Shown one piece after another: positions 19,726-27,076 of a DNA stretch of 64,000 bases. Each line of letters starts with the position of its first letter. Positions within the stretch are counted from its first letter, which is position 1. The stretch covers positions 2,046,001 through 2,110,000 of the forward strand of contig NZ_CP095864.1 of NCBI RefSeq assembly GCF_023100845.1. The letters run 5' to 3'. Below the pieces are notes generated by a model that did no database searches, had not been told where the DNA came from, and saw only the letters and a program-made list of their open reading frames with translations. The DNA is from Gordonia sp. PP30. Its GTDB lineage: Bacteria > Actinomycetota > Actinomycetes > Mycobacteriales > Mycobacteriaceae. Made by a program: the position numbers and the translations under genes.

Positions 19726-20619
19726 GTGACCACCCCGAACGACCCCCAGCAGCCGTCCCCCTGGGGCCGGCCGCCCGGCCCTCCCCGGCACGGACAGCCG
19801 CAGCCCGGTCCGCCGCCGCAGCCGGGCCCGCCGCGACCGGGTCCCGGATACGGTCCGCCCGCATACGGCCCGCCGCCCGGGCAGCGGCCCGCGCCCGGGC
19901 CGGCACCGTACGGTGCACCGGCGCCCGGTCAGCGTCCGCCGACCGGGCCCCAGTACGGTGCGCCGCCGCAGGTGCCGGGCCGCCACGGTGGTCCCCCCGT
20001 CCCTCCCGGTTACCCGCCGCAGGGACCGCCGCCACAGGGGCCGCCCGCGCAGGGGCCGGCACCGCAGTACGGCGAGCCGCGTCCGGGCCGCCGACGGGCG
20101 CCGGAGCCGGCCGATGGCCAGACCGCGATCGTCTCGACCGGAGCACACGAGTACGGCCCGATCGACGGTCAGACCTCGGTCGTGCCGGCCGCCGTGGGCG
20201 ACTACGGAACGCAGGCGCTGGAGAACCCGGCGGCCGCTCCCGGCGACACCGGCACCGAATCGGCGGCGCCCGCCCCGAAGCGGCGGTCCCGCAAGGTGCT
20301 GTGGATCGTGCTGGCGGTCGTGATCGTCATCGTCGCGGCCCTGGTGGCGCTGTCGGCGTTCGTGTGGCCCGGTTGGGGGACCAAGACGCTCTCGCAGGAC
20401 GCCTTGCAGAGGGGCGTCCACCAGGTGCTCACCGACAAGAACTCGGCGTCGGGCTACGGCCTGGACGACGTGAAGGACGTGAGCTGCCCGTCCGGCAAGA
20501 AGGTACGCAAGGGCGAGACCTTCACCTGCTCGGTCTCCGTCGGCGGCCAGAACAAACTGGTCACCGTTCGCGTCACCGACAACGACGGCACCTACGAGGT
20601 CTCCAAGCCCGCGAACTAA
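19726..20619 (+). CDS. Proline-rich membrane-anchored DUF4333 protein
   Basis: A 297-residue protein with a long Pro/Gly/Gln-rich cytoplasmic region (about residues 1-120), one membrane helix (VLWIVLAVVIVIVAALVAL, about 189-207) and an extracytoplasmic DUF4333 domain with the two cysteines DVSCPSG and TFTCSVS, probably disulfide-bonded. DUF4333 domains are common in surface or secreted actinobacterial proteins and have no assigned activity. It occupies the position of Rv2091c relative to helY and the exonuclease gene. Confidence 0.8.
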   Translation: MTTPNDPQQPSPWGRPPGPPRHGQPQPGPPPQPGPPRPGPGYGPPAYGPPPGQRPAPGPAPYGAPAPGQRPPTGPQYGAPPQVPGRHGGPPVPPGYPPQGPPPQGPPAQGPAPQYGEPRPGRRRAPEPADGQTAIVSTGAHEYGPIDGQTSVVPAAVGDYGTQALENPAAAPGDTGTESAAPAPKRRSRKVLWIVLAVVIVIVAALVALSAFVWPGWGTKTLSQDALQRGVHQVLTDKNSASGYGLDDVKDVSCPSGKKVRKGETFTCSVSVGGQNKLVTVRVTDNDGTYEVSKPAN

Positions 20620-20657
20620 CGCGGACCCGACGCCTGGTGGTTCGTCTCGGGTCGGCG

Positions 20658-20762
20658 GGGCGGGCTGTCGGGGATTGTCTCCAGCAGCCGTCCCGCCCGA
20701 CGAGCAGTCGTCTAGCCCGTTGAGCCGGACGATCCGTTAGGCGAGTCCGTGTCGAAACGCAC
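20658..20762. repeat. Stem-loop and dispersed repeat between convergent genes
   Basis: GGGCGGG and CCCGCCC around 20658-20698 can form a stem that might terminate the DUF4333 transcript. At 20713-20760 lies a copy of the dispersed repeat with CCCGTTGAGCCGGACGA and GTGTCGAAACG. The inverse of this copy appears inside cobIJ at 27855. Confidence 0.65.
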
Positions 20763-20777
20763 CCCTCGACCGGCCGC

Positions 20778-21716
20778 TCAGGCCCAGCCGAGGGCCGCCG
20801 ACAGCCGCCCGACGCTGGCGTCGATGCCCAACTCGGCGACCAGCGCGTCCAGGCCGGCGGCGTCCTCGGGTGCGGCGGGCAGCAGGTCGTCGCCGCGGCC
20901 GAAGGCGACGGGCGCGTCGGTGCGCACCGCGACCACGGTGCGCGCCGCGCCCAGGTAGTCCGCGGCGTCGTCGAGGGCACCGGCGATACGCGGAGAGATC
21001 GGCATATCACCTTGCCGCGCAGCGGATTCCAGTGCGTCGAGTGACCCGAACTGGGTGATGAGCTTCGCCGCGGTCTTGTCGCCGATGCCCTTCACCCCGG
21101 GCAGCCCGTCGGACGGGTCGCCGCGCAGAATCGCCATCTCGGCGTACGCCGCCCCGGCACGCGCGACCGGCAGCGCGTATTTGCCGGCCAGTTCCTCCGG
21201 GCCCATCAGTTCGGCTTTCGCCAGGCCCCGGCCGACGTACAGGACACGCACGGCGACCGGGTCGTCGGCCACCACCTGCAACAGGTCGCGGTCGCCGCTC
21301 ACGACCAGCACGTCGTCGACCGCCTCGCCGAACGTGAGAGTGCCGATCACGTCGTCGGCCTCGCAGCCGGCCGCACCGCCGGTCTCCAGACCCGCGCAGC
21401 GCAGCACGTCGAGGATCATGTCGACCTGCGGCGTCAGCGTGTCGGGCACCTCCTCGGCGAGCCCGTCTCCGCCCTCCGCGACCCGGTGCGCCTTGTACGA
21501 CGGGATCAGGTCGGTCCGGAACGCCGGGCGCCAGTCCAGGTCGAGACACACCACCAGGCGCGTCGGCTGGTGCGCCGTCACCAGTGCGGCGATGGTGTCG
21601 AGAAAGCCGCGCACCGCGTTGACCGGCCGTCCGTCGGGGGAGGTCATCTTCTCCGGGAGCGCGTAGAAGGAGCGGAACCACAGGCTCGCACCGTCGAGCA
21701 GCATCAGCTTTCCCAT
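20778..21716 (-). CDS. 5'-3' exonuclease (PolA N-terminal-domain-like)
   Basis: A stand-alone flap-endonuclease-type nuclease of 312 residues related to the 5' nuclease domain of DNA polymerase I. Visible motifs: LMLLDGASLWFRSFYAL at the N-terminus, VCLDLDW..FR in the helical arch region, the acidic cluster GCEADDVIGTL, VSGDRDLLQVV and the helix-hairpin-helix GVKGIGDKTAAKLI. It probably removes RNA primers or flaps. ATG 21716 is used; GTG 21722 two codons upstream is possible. It is the counterpart of Rv2090. Confidence 0.9.
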   Translation of the reverse strand: MGKLMLLDGASLWFRSFYALPEKMTSPDGRPVNAVRGFLDTIAALVTAHQPTRLVVCLDLDWRPAFRTDLIPSYKAHRVAEGGDGLAEEVPDTLTPQVDMILDVLRCAGLETGGAAGCEADDVIGTLTFGEAVDDVLVVSGDRDLLQVVADDPVAVRVLYVGRGLAKAELMGPEELAGKYALPVARAGAAYAEMAILRGDPSDGLPGVKGIGDKTAAKLITQFGSLDALESAARQGDMPISPRIAGALDDAADYLGAARTVVAVRTDAPVAFGRGDDLLPAAPEDAAGLDALVAELGIDASVGRLSAALGWA

Positions 21717-21769
21717 GGCCACACTGTGTCACATCCGGCGCGGGGCCATATCCGGCGCGGGGCGACCGA

Positions 21770-21781
21770 TACTGTGGGGCC
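21770..21781 (+). promoter_or_regulatory. Leaderless-type promoter of the M24 peptidase gene
   Basis: TACTGT (21770-21775), six bases, then ATG 21782. Confidence 0.55.
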
Positions 21782-22906
21782 ATGGCTCACGGTCCCGCCT
21801 CCCGATTCGATTCCGACGTCTACGCGCGACGGCTGGCCCGCGCCGCGGAGCTGACCGTGAACGCCGGGCTGGACGCGCTCGTCGTCGGCACCGGCCCGGA
21901 CCTGCGGTACCTGACCGGGGCGGTCGCCGACACCTTCGAGCGGCTCACCGCCCTGGTGATCCCGGCGTCGTCTCCGCCCCGGCTCATCGCACCGCGGATG
22001 GAGCTGGCGACGCTGCGCGATTCGGCGATCGGCGACCTGCGACTCGCGGTGCACGACTGGGTCGACGGCGACGACCCGTACGCCCTCGCGCTCGACGGGC
22101 TCGGCGATGACGCCGCGCTCGCCGTCTCCGACGCCCTCCCCGCGCTGCACGTGATCCCGCTGGGCGAGCGCACTAGCGTACCCATCCGGCTCGCGACGCC
22201 GGTGCTGCGTGAGATGCGGATGATCAAGGACGACGCCGAGATCGCCGAGCTGCGCGCCGCCGGTGCCGCCATCGACCGGGTGCACGCCCGGATGGGCGAG
22301 TGGCTGCGGCCCGGCCGGACCGAGGCGGCGGTGGCCGCCGACATCGCCGCCGCGATCGTCGCCGAGGGCCACCACGAGGCCGAATTCGTGATCGTCGGCT
22401 CCGGCCCGAACGGCGCCGACCCGCACCACGAGCAGTCGCCGCGGCTGATCGGACCCGACGACATCGTGGTGATCGACATCGGCGGCCCGGTCGGCGCGGG
22501 CTACAACTCCGACAGCACCCGGACCTACTGCTTCGGCGAGCCGCCCGGCCAGATCGGCGCGGCCGTCGCCGTGCTCGAGCGGGCACAGGCCGCGGCGGTG
22601 GCGGCCGCGCGCCCCGGCGCGACCGCGGAGAGCATCGATGCCGCCGCGCGATCGGTCCTGGCGGAAGCGGGCCTGGCCGGGAACTTCATCCACCGCACCG
22701 GACACGGCATCGGCCTGTCCGTGCACGAGGAGCCCTACATCGTCGAGGGCAACGACCTGGTGCTTCGCCCGGGTATGGCGTTCTCGGTGGAACCGGGGAT
22801 CTACTTCCCGGGGCAGTGGGGCGCCCGGATCGAGGACATCGTCGTGATCACCGACGACGGCGCCGAGTCGCTGAACACCCGCCCGCACGGGCTCACCCGG
22901 CTGTGA
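21782..22906 (+). CDS. M24 family Xaa-Pro dipeptidase/aminopeptidase
   Basis: A 374-residue metallopeptidase with an N-terminal creatinase-like domain (about residues 1-135) and a pita-bread catalytic domain. Metal ligands typical of M24 are visible: the Asp in VVIDIGGPV and in NSDSTRTY, the His in [14 protein letters not shown], and the glutamates in SVEPGIYF and ARIEDIVV. It releases residues next to proline; the precise specificity is not determined by sequence. It corresponds to PepE/Rv2089c. Its last 14 bases overlap the convergent F420/PPOX gene. Confidence 0.9.
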   Translation: MAHGPASRFDSDVYARRLARAAELTVNAGLDALVVGTGPDLRYLTGAVADTFERLTALVIPASSPPRLIAPRMELATLRDSAIGDLRLAVHDWVDGDDPYALALDGLGDDAALAVSDALPALHVIPLGERTSVPIRLATPVLREMRMIKDDAEIAELRAAGAAIDRVHARMGEWLRPGRTEAAVAADIAAAIVAEGHHEAEFVIVGSGPNGADPHHEQSPRLIGPDDIVVIDIGGPVGAGYNSDSTRTYCFGEPPGQIGAAVAVLERAQAAAVAAARPGATAESIDAAARSVLAEAGLAGNFIHRTGHGIGLSVHEEPYIVEGNDLVLRPGMAFSVEPGIYFPGQWGARIEDIVVITDDGAESLNTRPHGLTRL

Positions 22907-23300
22907 ACATCCCCGCCGAGCCGAGCACCCGGGCCACGTCGACCTCGATCACCACGCGTCTCGGATTCGGCCTCGGCTCTCGGTAACGCTCCGCGTACCG
23001 GCGCTCGGCGTCGCGCACCTGCTCCGGCTCGCGCCGGACCCGCGCCGGCCCCTCCAGGGTGAGCCACCGGGGACCGTCGACGTGCGTCAGTGCCGCGTAC
23101 CCGCCGCGCTCGGCGTTGCGCACCTTCTGGCTGCCGTCGAACGTGATGATCCGCGCCGTCCCGGTCGCGCCGTCGAATGTGAGGCCGACCGCCACCACGT
23201 GCGGGGTGCCGTCGGCGCGCAGCGTGGTGAGCGAGGCGAGGTGGTAGTCGTGCAGGAGGGTGTGGGCTTCGGGGCTCAGATCGTCAACGGTGCGCGCCAT
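22893..23300 (-). CDS. PPOX-class F420-dependent enzyme, Rv2074-like
   Basis: A 135-residue split-beta-barrel protein of the pyridoxamine-phosphate-oxidase-like family that binds F420 in actinobacteria. It has the family layout: [20 protein letters not shown], then [20 protein letters not shown]. In M. tuberculosis the gene in this position, Rv2074, encodes an F420-dependent biliverdin reductase and sits next to Rv2073c and cobL, exactly as here. That function is inferred by synteny and family. The start is supported by a TACAGT box six bases upstream. Confidence 0.85.
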   Translation of the reverse strand: MARTVDDLSPEAHTLLHDYHLASLTTLRADGTPHVVAVGLTFDGATGTARIITFDGSQKVRNAERGGYAALTHVDGPRWLTLEGPARVRREPEQVRDAERRYAERYREPRPNPRRVVIEVDVARVLGSAGMFTAG

Positions 23301-23312
23301 GCCTCGACTGTA
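23301..23312 (-). promoter_or_regulatory. Leaderless-type promoter of the F420/PPOX gene
   Basis: Reading leftward, TACAGT (23312-23307), six bases, then ATG at 23300. Confidence 0.55.
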
Positions 23313-23334
23313 GTGACTCCTTTCGGCGGCTGAG

Positions 23335-23406
23335 CCCTTCGACTCCGCTCAGGAACCACCCTTCGACTCCGCTCAGGAACCACCCTTCGACTCCGCTCAG
23401 GAACCA
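23335..23406. repeat. Three perfect 24-bp tandem repeats
   Basis: Units start at 23335, 23359 and 23383; each contains CCCTTCGACTCCGCTCAGG followed by AACCA. This is a variant of the dispersed core in prcB and cobN. It fills the divergent gap between the F420/PPOX gene and the SDR gene. Confidence 0.9.
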
Positions 23407-23450
23407 CCGGGCGAGTAGGAGCCCGAGCCGAAGCCTGAAATACTGCACGG

Positions 23451-24203
23451 GTGGGAACGATCGTGGTGTTCGGCGGGCGCAGTGAGATCGGGGTGGCCAC
23501 CGCGGCGCGCCTCGCTGCGGGCAAGAAGGTGATCCTGGCCGCGCGCCGGCCCGACGACCTCGCCGCCGAGTGCGAGGCGCTGCGGGCCGCCGGTGCGACC
23601 GGGGTGAGCACCGTCGCGTTCGACGCCGACGACGTGGCCTCGCACCCGGCGCTGGTGCGCTCCCTGGCGGACACGTACGGACCGATCGAGATCGCGATCG
23701 TGGCCTTCGGGATCCTCGGCGACGCCCGGCGCGCCGAGACCGACGTCCAGCACGCGCTGGCGATCGCCCACACCGACTACTACGCGCAGATCAGCGTCAT
23801 CACGCTGCTGGTCAACGCACTGCGCGCGCAGCCCGGGGACTCCACGGTGATCGTCTTCTCCTCGGTGGCCGGGGTGCGGGTACGACGCGCCAACTACGTC
23901 TACGGCTCCACCAAGGCCGGGCTCGATGGCTTCGCGAGCGGCCTCGCCGACGCGTTGTCCGGCAGCAACGTGCACGTCCTGCTGGCCCGCCCGGGCTTCG
24001 TGATCGGGAACATGACCGCCGAGCTGATGGCGACGGGCGTCGAACCCGCGCCGATGTCGGTCACCGCCGGCCAGGTGGCGGACGCCGTCGCCACCGCCTA
24101 CCGCAAGGGCCGCGGCGAGGTCTGGATCCCGGGGCGGCTGCGGCCGGTCTTCTTCGTCATGCGGCTGCTGCCGCGCGCGATCTGGCGGAGGCTGCCGCGA
24201 TGA
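23451..24203 (+). CDS. Short-chain dehydrogenase/reductase, Rv2073c-like
   Basis: A 250-residue SDR. The cofactor motif near the N-terminus is IVVFGGRSEIG, a DprE2-like variant of the usual GxxxGxG. The catalytic set is FSSVAGV (Ser), YVYGSTKAG (Tyr-x3-Lys). Substrate is unknown; relatives include the 2-keto sugar reductase DprE2. The start codon is GTG 23451. The cobL ATG overlaps its stop by four bases, so it is the first gene of the cobL-cobM unit, as Rv2073c is in M. tuberculosis. Whether it acts in corrinoid metabolism is not known. Confidence 0.88.
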   Translation: MGTIVVFGGRSEIGVATAARLAAGKKVILAARRPDDLAAECEALRAAGATGVSTVAFDADDVASHPALVRSLADTYGPIEIAIVAFGILGDARRAETDVQHALAIAHTDYYAQISVITLLVNALRAQPGDSTVIVFSSVAGVRVRRANYVYGSTKAGLDGFASGLADALSGSNVHVLLARPGFVIGNMTAELMATGVEPAPMSVTAGQVADAVATAYRKGRGEVWIPGRLRPVFFVMRLLPRAIWRRLPR

Positions 24204-25390
24204 CACACTTCGTGGTGGTCGGGATCGGCGCGGACGGCTGGGACGGTTTGAGCCATCACGCGCAGGCCGAGCTGGAGAGCGCCGAGACGATCTACGGATC
24301 CGGGCGCCAGCTGGCGCTGCTGCCGGATCGTCTTGCGGCGCAGACGATTCCGTGGGCGTCGCCGATGTCGGAGCACCTGGACCGGCTCATCGCCGGCGAC
24401 GGTGACGACACCGTGCACCTCCTCGCCAGCGGTGATCCGATGTTTCACGGGCTCGCGGCGAGCGTGGTGCGGCGCGTCGGACCGGAGAACGTCACGGTGT
24501 TCGGATCGTCGTCATCGGTGTCCCTGGCGGCGGCCCGGCTCGGCTGGGATCTGGCCCGGACGGGCGTGCGCAGCCTCGTCACCGGAGACCCGGAGGTGCT
24601 GATCCCCGCGCTGACCGACGGGGCCCGCCTGCTGGTGCTCTCGCGGGGTGCGGATTCGCCCGGCCTGATCGCGGATCTGCTGCGGCGCAAGGGTTTCGGG
24701 TCGTCGTCGATGACGGTCCTCGGTGACCTGGGCGGGGTGGACGAGTCGATCGTCACCGGTCACGCCCACAGCTGGGACGTCGGTGACATACCGGCCCTCA
24801 ACATCGTGGCACTCGAGTGCGCGGGGCCCGCGCTGTCGAACGCGCCGGGGCGCCCGGACGCCGACTACGCGCACGACGGCCAGCTGACCAAACAACCGAT
24901 CCGAGCCCTGACGGTGTGCGCACTCGCTCCCGCCGAGGGCCAGATGCTCTGGGACATCGGCGCCGGTTCGGGCAGCATCGCGATCGAATGGCTGCGGCAG
25001 ACCCGGTCCGGGCGGGCGACCGCCTTCGAAGCCGACCTGGTACGGGCCGCGCGCATCGAGCTCAACGCCCGCGAGCACGGCGTCGCCGACCGCCTCACGA
25101 TCGCGGGTTCGGTACCGGGCGCCCTCGGCGGCGCGCCCGACCCGGACACGATCTTCGCCGGGGGCGGCCTCGACGCCGATGTCCTCGAAAGCTGCTGGGC
25201 GGCACTCGAATCCGGCGGCCGCCTGGTCGCGAACGCGGTGACCCTGGAGACCGAGCGGCTTCTGGTCGCCGCGCACGCCGAGTACGGCGGCGAGCTGATC
25301 CGGCTGAGTCTGGAACGGGCCGGCGCGCTGGGCACGATGACCACCTGGCGGCCGTCGCTGCCGGTGGTGCAGTGGGTGGTGACCCGGTGA
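24200..25390 (+). CDS. cobL: Precorrin-6Y C5,15-methyltransferase (decarboxylating)
   Basis: CobL methylates C5 and C15 of precorrin-6Y and decarboxylates the C12 acetate, giving precorrin-8X. The 396-residue protein joins two SAM-dependent parts: a CbiE-like domain (about residues 1-210, VVVGIGADGWDGL, LASGDPMFHGL) and a CbiT-like domain (about 215-396, LWDIGAGSGSIAIEWL). The ATG overlaps the SDR stop, and its own stop overlaps the cobM GTG. Confidence 0.95.
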   Translation: MTHFVVVGIGADGWDGLSHHAQAELESAETIYGSGRQLALLPDRLAAQTIPWASPMSEHLDRLIAGDGDDTVHLLASGDPMFHGLAASVVRRVGPENVTVFGSSSSVSLAAARLGWDLARTGVRSLVTGDPEVLIPALTDGARLLVLSRGADSPGLIADLLRRKGFGSSSMTVLGDLGGVDESIVTGHAHSWDVGDIPALNIVALECAGPALSNAPGRPDADYAHDGQLTKQPIRALTVCALAPAEGQMLWDIGAGSGSIAIEWLRQTRSGRATAFEADLVRAARIELNAREHGVADRLTIAGSVPGALGGAPDPDTIFAGGGLDADVLESCWAALESGGRLVANAVTLETERLLVAAHAEYGGELIRLSLERAGALGTMTTWRPSLPVVQWVVTR

Positions 25391-26151
25391 CCGTGTACTT
25401 CATCGGCGCCGGGCCCGGCGCGGCGGATCTGATCACCGTGCGCGGCGCACGCCTGCTCGCGCGCTGCGGGACCTGCCTGTATGCGGGCTCGCTGGTTCCG
25501 GCCGAGCTCCTGGACCTGCTGCCCGCGGGAGCGGTCACCGTCGACACCGCGCGGATGCCGCTCGACCAGATCGTCGCGCACCTGGCCGACGCCGATGCCG
25601 CCGGACACGACGTCGCCCGACTGCACTCCGGGGATCTCTCGATCTACTCCGCGCTCACCGAGCAGCAGCGACGGCTCCGCGAACTCGGCATCGCGTACGA
25701 GCTGGTGCCGGGCGTGCCGGCGTTCGCCGCCGCCGCGGCGGCTCTCGACACCGAACTCACGGTGCCGGGTGTCGGGCAGAGCCTGCTGATCACCCGGGTG
25801 TCGACGCTCTCCACCGACATGCCGCCGGGGGAGGACCTCGCCTCCCTCGCGCGCAGCGGCGTCACGCTGGCCCTGCACCTCGCGGCCCATCGCGCCGAGG
25901 CGATCGTCGACACGCTCACCCCGCACTACGGTGCTGATTGCCCAACGGCCACAGTCGCTTTCGCCTCGCGCGACGACGAGCAGGTGGTGCGGGCGCCACT
26001 GTCGGGGCTGGCCGCGGCGCTGGCGGACGCGGGCATCACCAAGACCGCGGTGATCTTCGTCGGCCGCGTCCTCGACCCGGCGTCGTCGGACATCACCGAC
26101 AGCTACCTCTACTCCCACGCCCGCATGAGCAAACTCCGCCGCGATGCGTGA
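25387..26151 (+). CDS. cobM: Precorrin-4 C11-methyltransferase
   Basis: CobM transfers a methyl group to C11 of precorrin-4. The 254-residue protein has the tetrapyrrole-methylase motifs VYFIGAGPGAADLITVRG at the N-terminus, LHSGDLSIYSALTEQ and YELVPGVPAF. The GTG at 25387 overlaps the cobL stop (GTGA). In compact cob operons cobK would follow almost directly; here a 145-base stretch of dispersed repeats lies between. Confidence 0.95.
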   Translation: MTVYFIGAGPGAADLITVRGARLLARCGTCLYAGSLVPAELLDLLPAGAVTVDTARMPLDQIVAHLADADAAGHDVARLHSGDLSIYSALTEQQRRLRELGIAYELVPGVPAFAAAAAALDTELTVPGVGQSLLITRVSTLSTDMPPGEDLASLARSGVTLALHLAAHRAEAIVDTLTPHYGADCPTATVAFASRDDEQVVRAPLSGLAAALADAGITKTAVIFVGRVLDPASSDITDSYLYSHARMSKLRRDA

Positions 26152-26296
26152 CGAGCCGTGTCGCCGGTGAGAAACGAAGCAACGACTCGGTCGAAACGTC
26201 CCCAACAGTCCGCCCCGCCGGCCCAAACATCCCAAACAGCCCGTTGAGCCGGTGAGGAACGAAGTGACGAACCGTGTCGAAACGACCCCCAGACGA
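26152..26296. repeat. Dispersed repeats between cobM and cobK
   Basis: Two copies in the same orientation: a degenerate one at about 26155-26201 and a better one at 26239-26285 with CCCGTTGAGCCGGTGAGG and CCGTGTCGAAACG. The second contains a GTG that opens the cobK frame fifteen codons early. Confidence 0.85.
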
Positions 26297-27025
26297 GTGC
26301 TCATTCTCGGTGGCACAGCCGAAGCGCGCGCCCTGGCGAAGTCTCTGGTGGCACAAGACATCCCGGTGATCAGCTCGCTGGCCGGACGAGTCCAGAACCC
26401 ACGACTCCCGCTCGGCGAGGTCCGGATCGGCGGCTTCGGCGGCGTCGACGGTCTCGCGAACTGGTTGCGCGCCAACCACATCCGCGCCGTCGTCGACGCC
26501 ACCCACCCTTTCGCGGCGCGGATCACCGCCAACGCCGTCGCAGCCGGTGAGCGCACCGGCACGCCGCTACTCCGGCTGGCCCGCCCGGAGTGGACGCCCG
26601 GCCCCGGTGACCGCTGGACCCGCGTCCCCGACATCGCCGCGGCGGCCCGTGTCGTCGCCGACCGCGGCGGCCGCGTGTTCCTGACGACCGGCAGACAGGA
26701 CGCTCACGCGTTCGCGGCGGTCGACGGCGCGTGGTTCCTGATCCGCGTCGTCGACCCGCCGTCCGGCCCGCTGCCCCCGCACCATGAGATCCTGGCCGCG
26801 CGCGGCCCCTATGGCCTGGACGACGAGCGCGCCCTACTCGCCGGCCACGCGATCACGCTCCTGGTCACCAAGAACAGCGGGGGAGAACTCACCCGGGCCA
26901 AGCTGACCGCCGCCGCCGAGGCCGGCCTCGAGGTCGTGATGGTCGACCGGCCGGCCGAACCGGTGGGGCTCGAGCGCCGCGATTCCGTCGCCGCGGTGCT
27001 GGACTGGCTGGTCACTGCCGACTGA
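26297..27025 (+). CDS. cobK: Precorrin-6A reductase
   Basis: CobK reduces precorrin-6A to precorrin-6Y with NADPH. From GTG 26297 the protein has 242 residues and starts VLILGGTAEARALAKSL, the usual CobK N-terminus with its nucleotide-binding motif. The frame is open from GTG 26252, but those fifteen codons are encoded by a dispersed repeat and are unlikely to be native. Other motifs: VVDATHPFAARITANA and LVTKNSGGELTRAKL. It converges on cobIJ 51 bases away. Confidence 0.92.
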   Translation: MLILGGTAEARALAKSLVAQDIPVISSLAGRVQNPRLPLGEVRIGGFGGVDGLANWLRANHIRAVVDATHPFAARITANAVAAGERTGTPLLRLARPEWTPGPGDRWTRVPDIAAAARVVADRGGRVFLTTGRQDAHAFAAVDGAWFLIRVVDPPSGPLPPHHEILAARGPYGLDDERALLAGHAITLLVTKNSGGELTRAKLTAAAEAGLEVVMVDRPAEPVGLERRDSVAAVLDWLVTAD

Positions 27026-27076
27026 GCGCCCGCGGCCCGCGTGACACACCTCGGCGACACGCAGAGCTGGGAGCGA

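Noticed and set aside
15332..20146. A 1604-residue minus-strand open frame
   Set aside because: It is the complement of tatA, tatC, helY and the DUF4333 gene. High GC makes such frames long; its product is Arg/Ala/Gly-rich with no recognisable domain.
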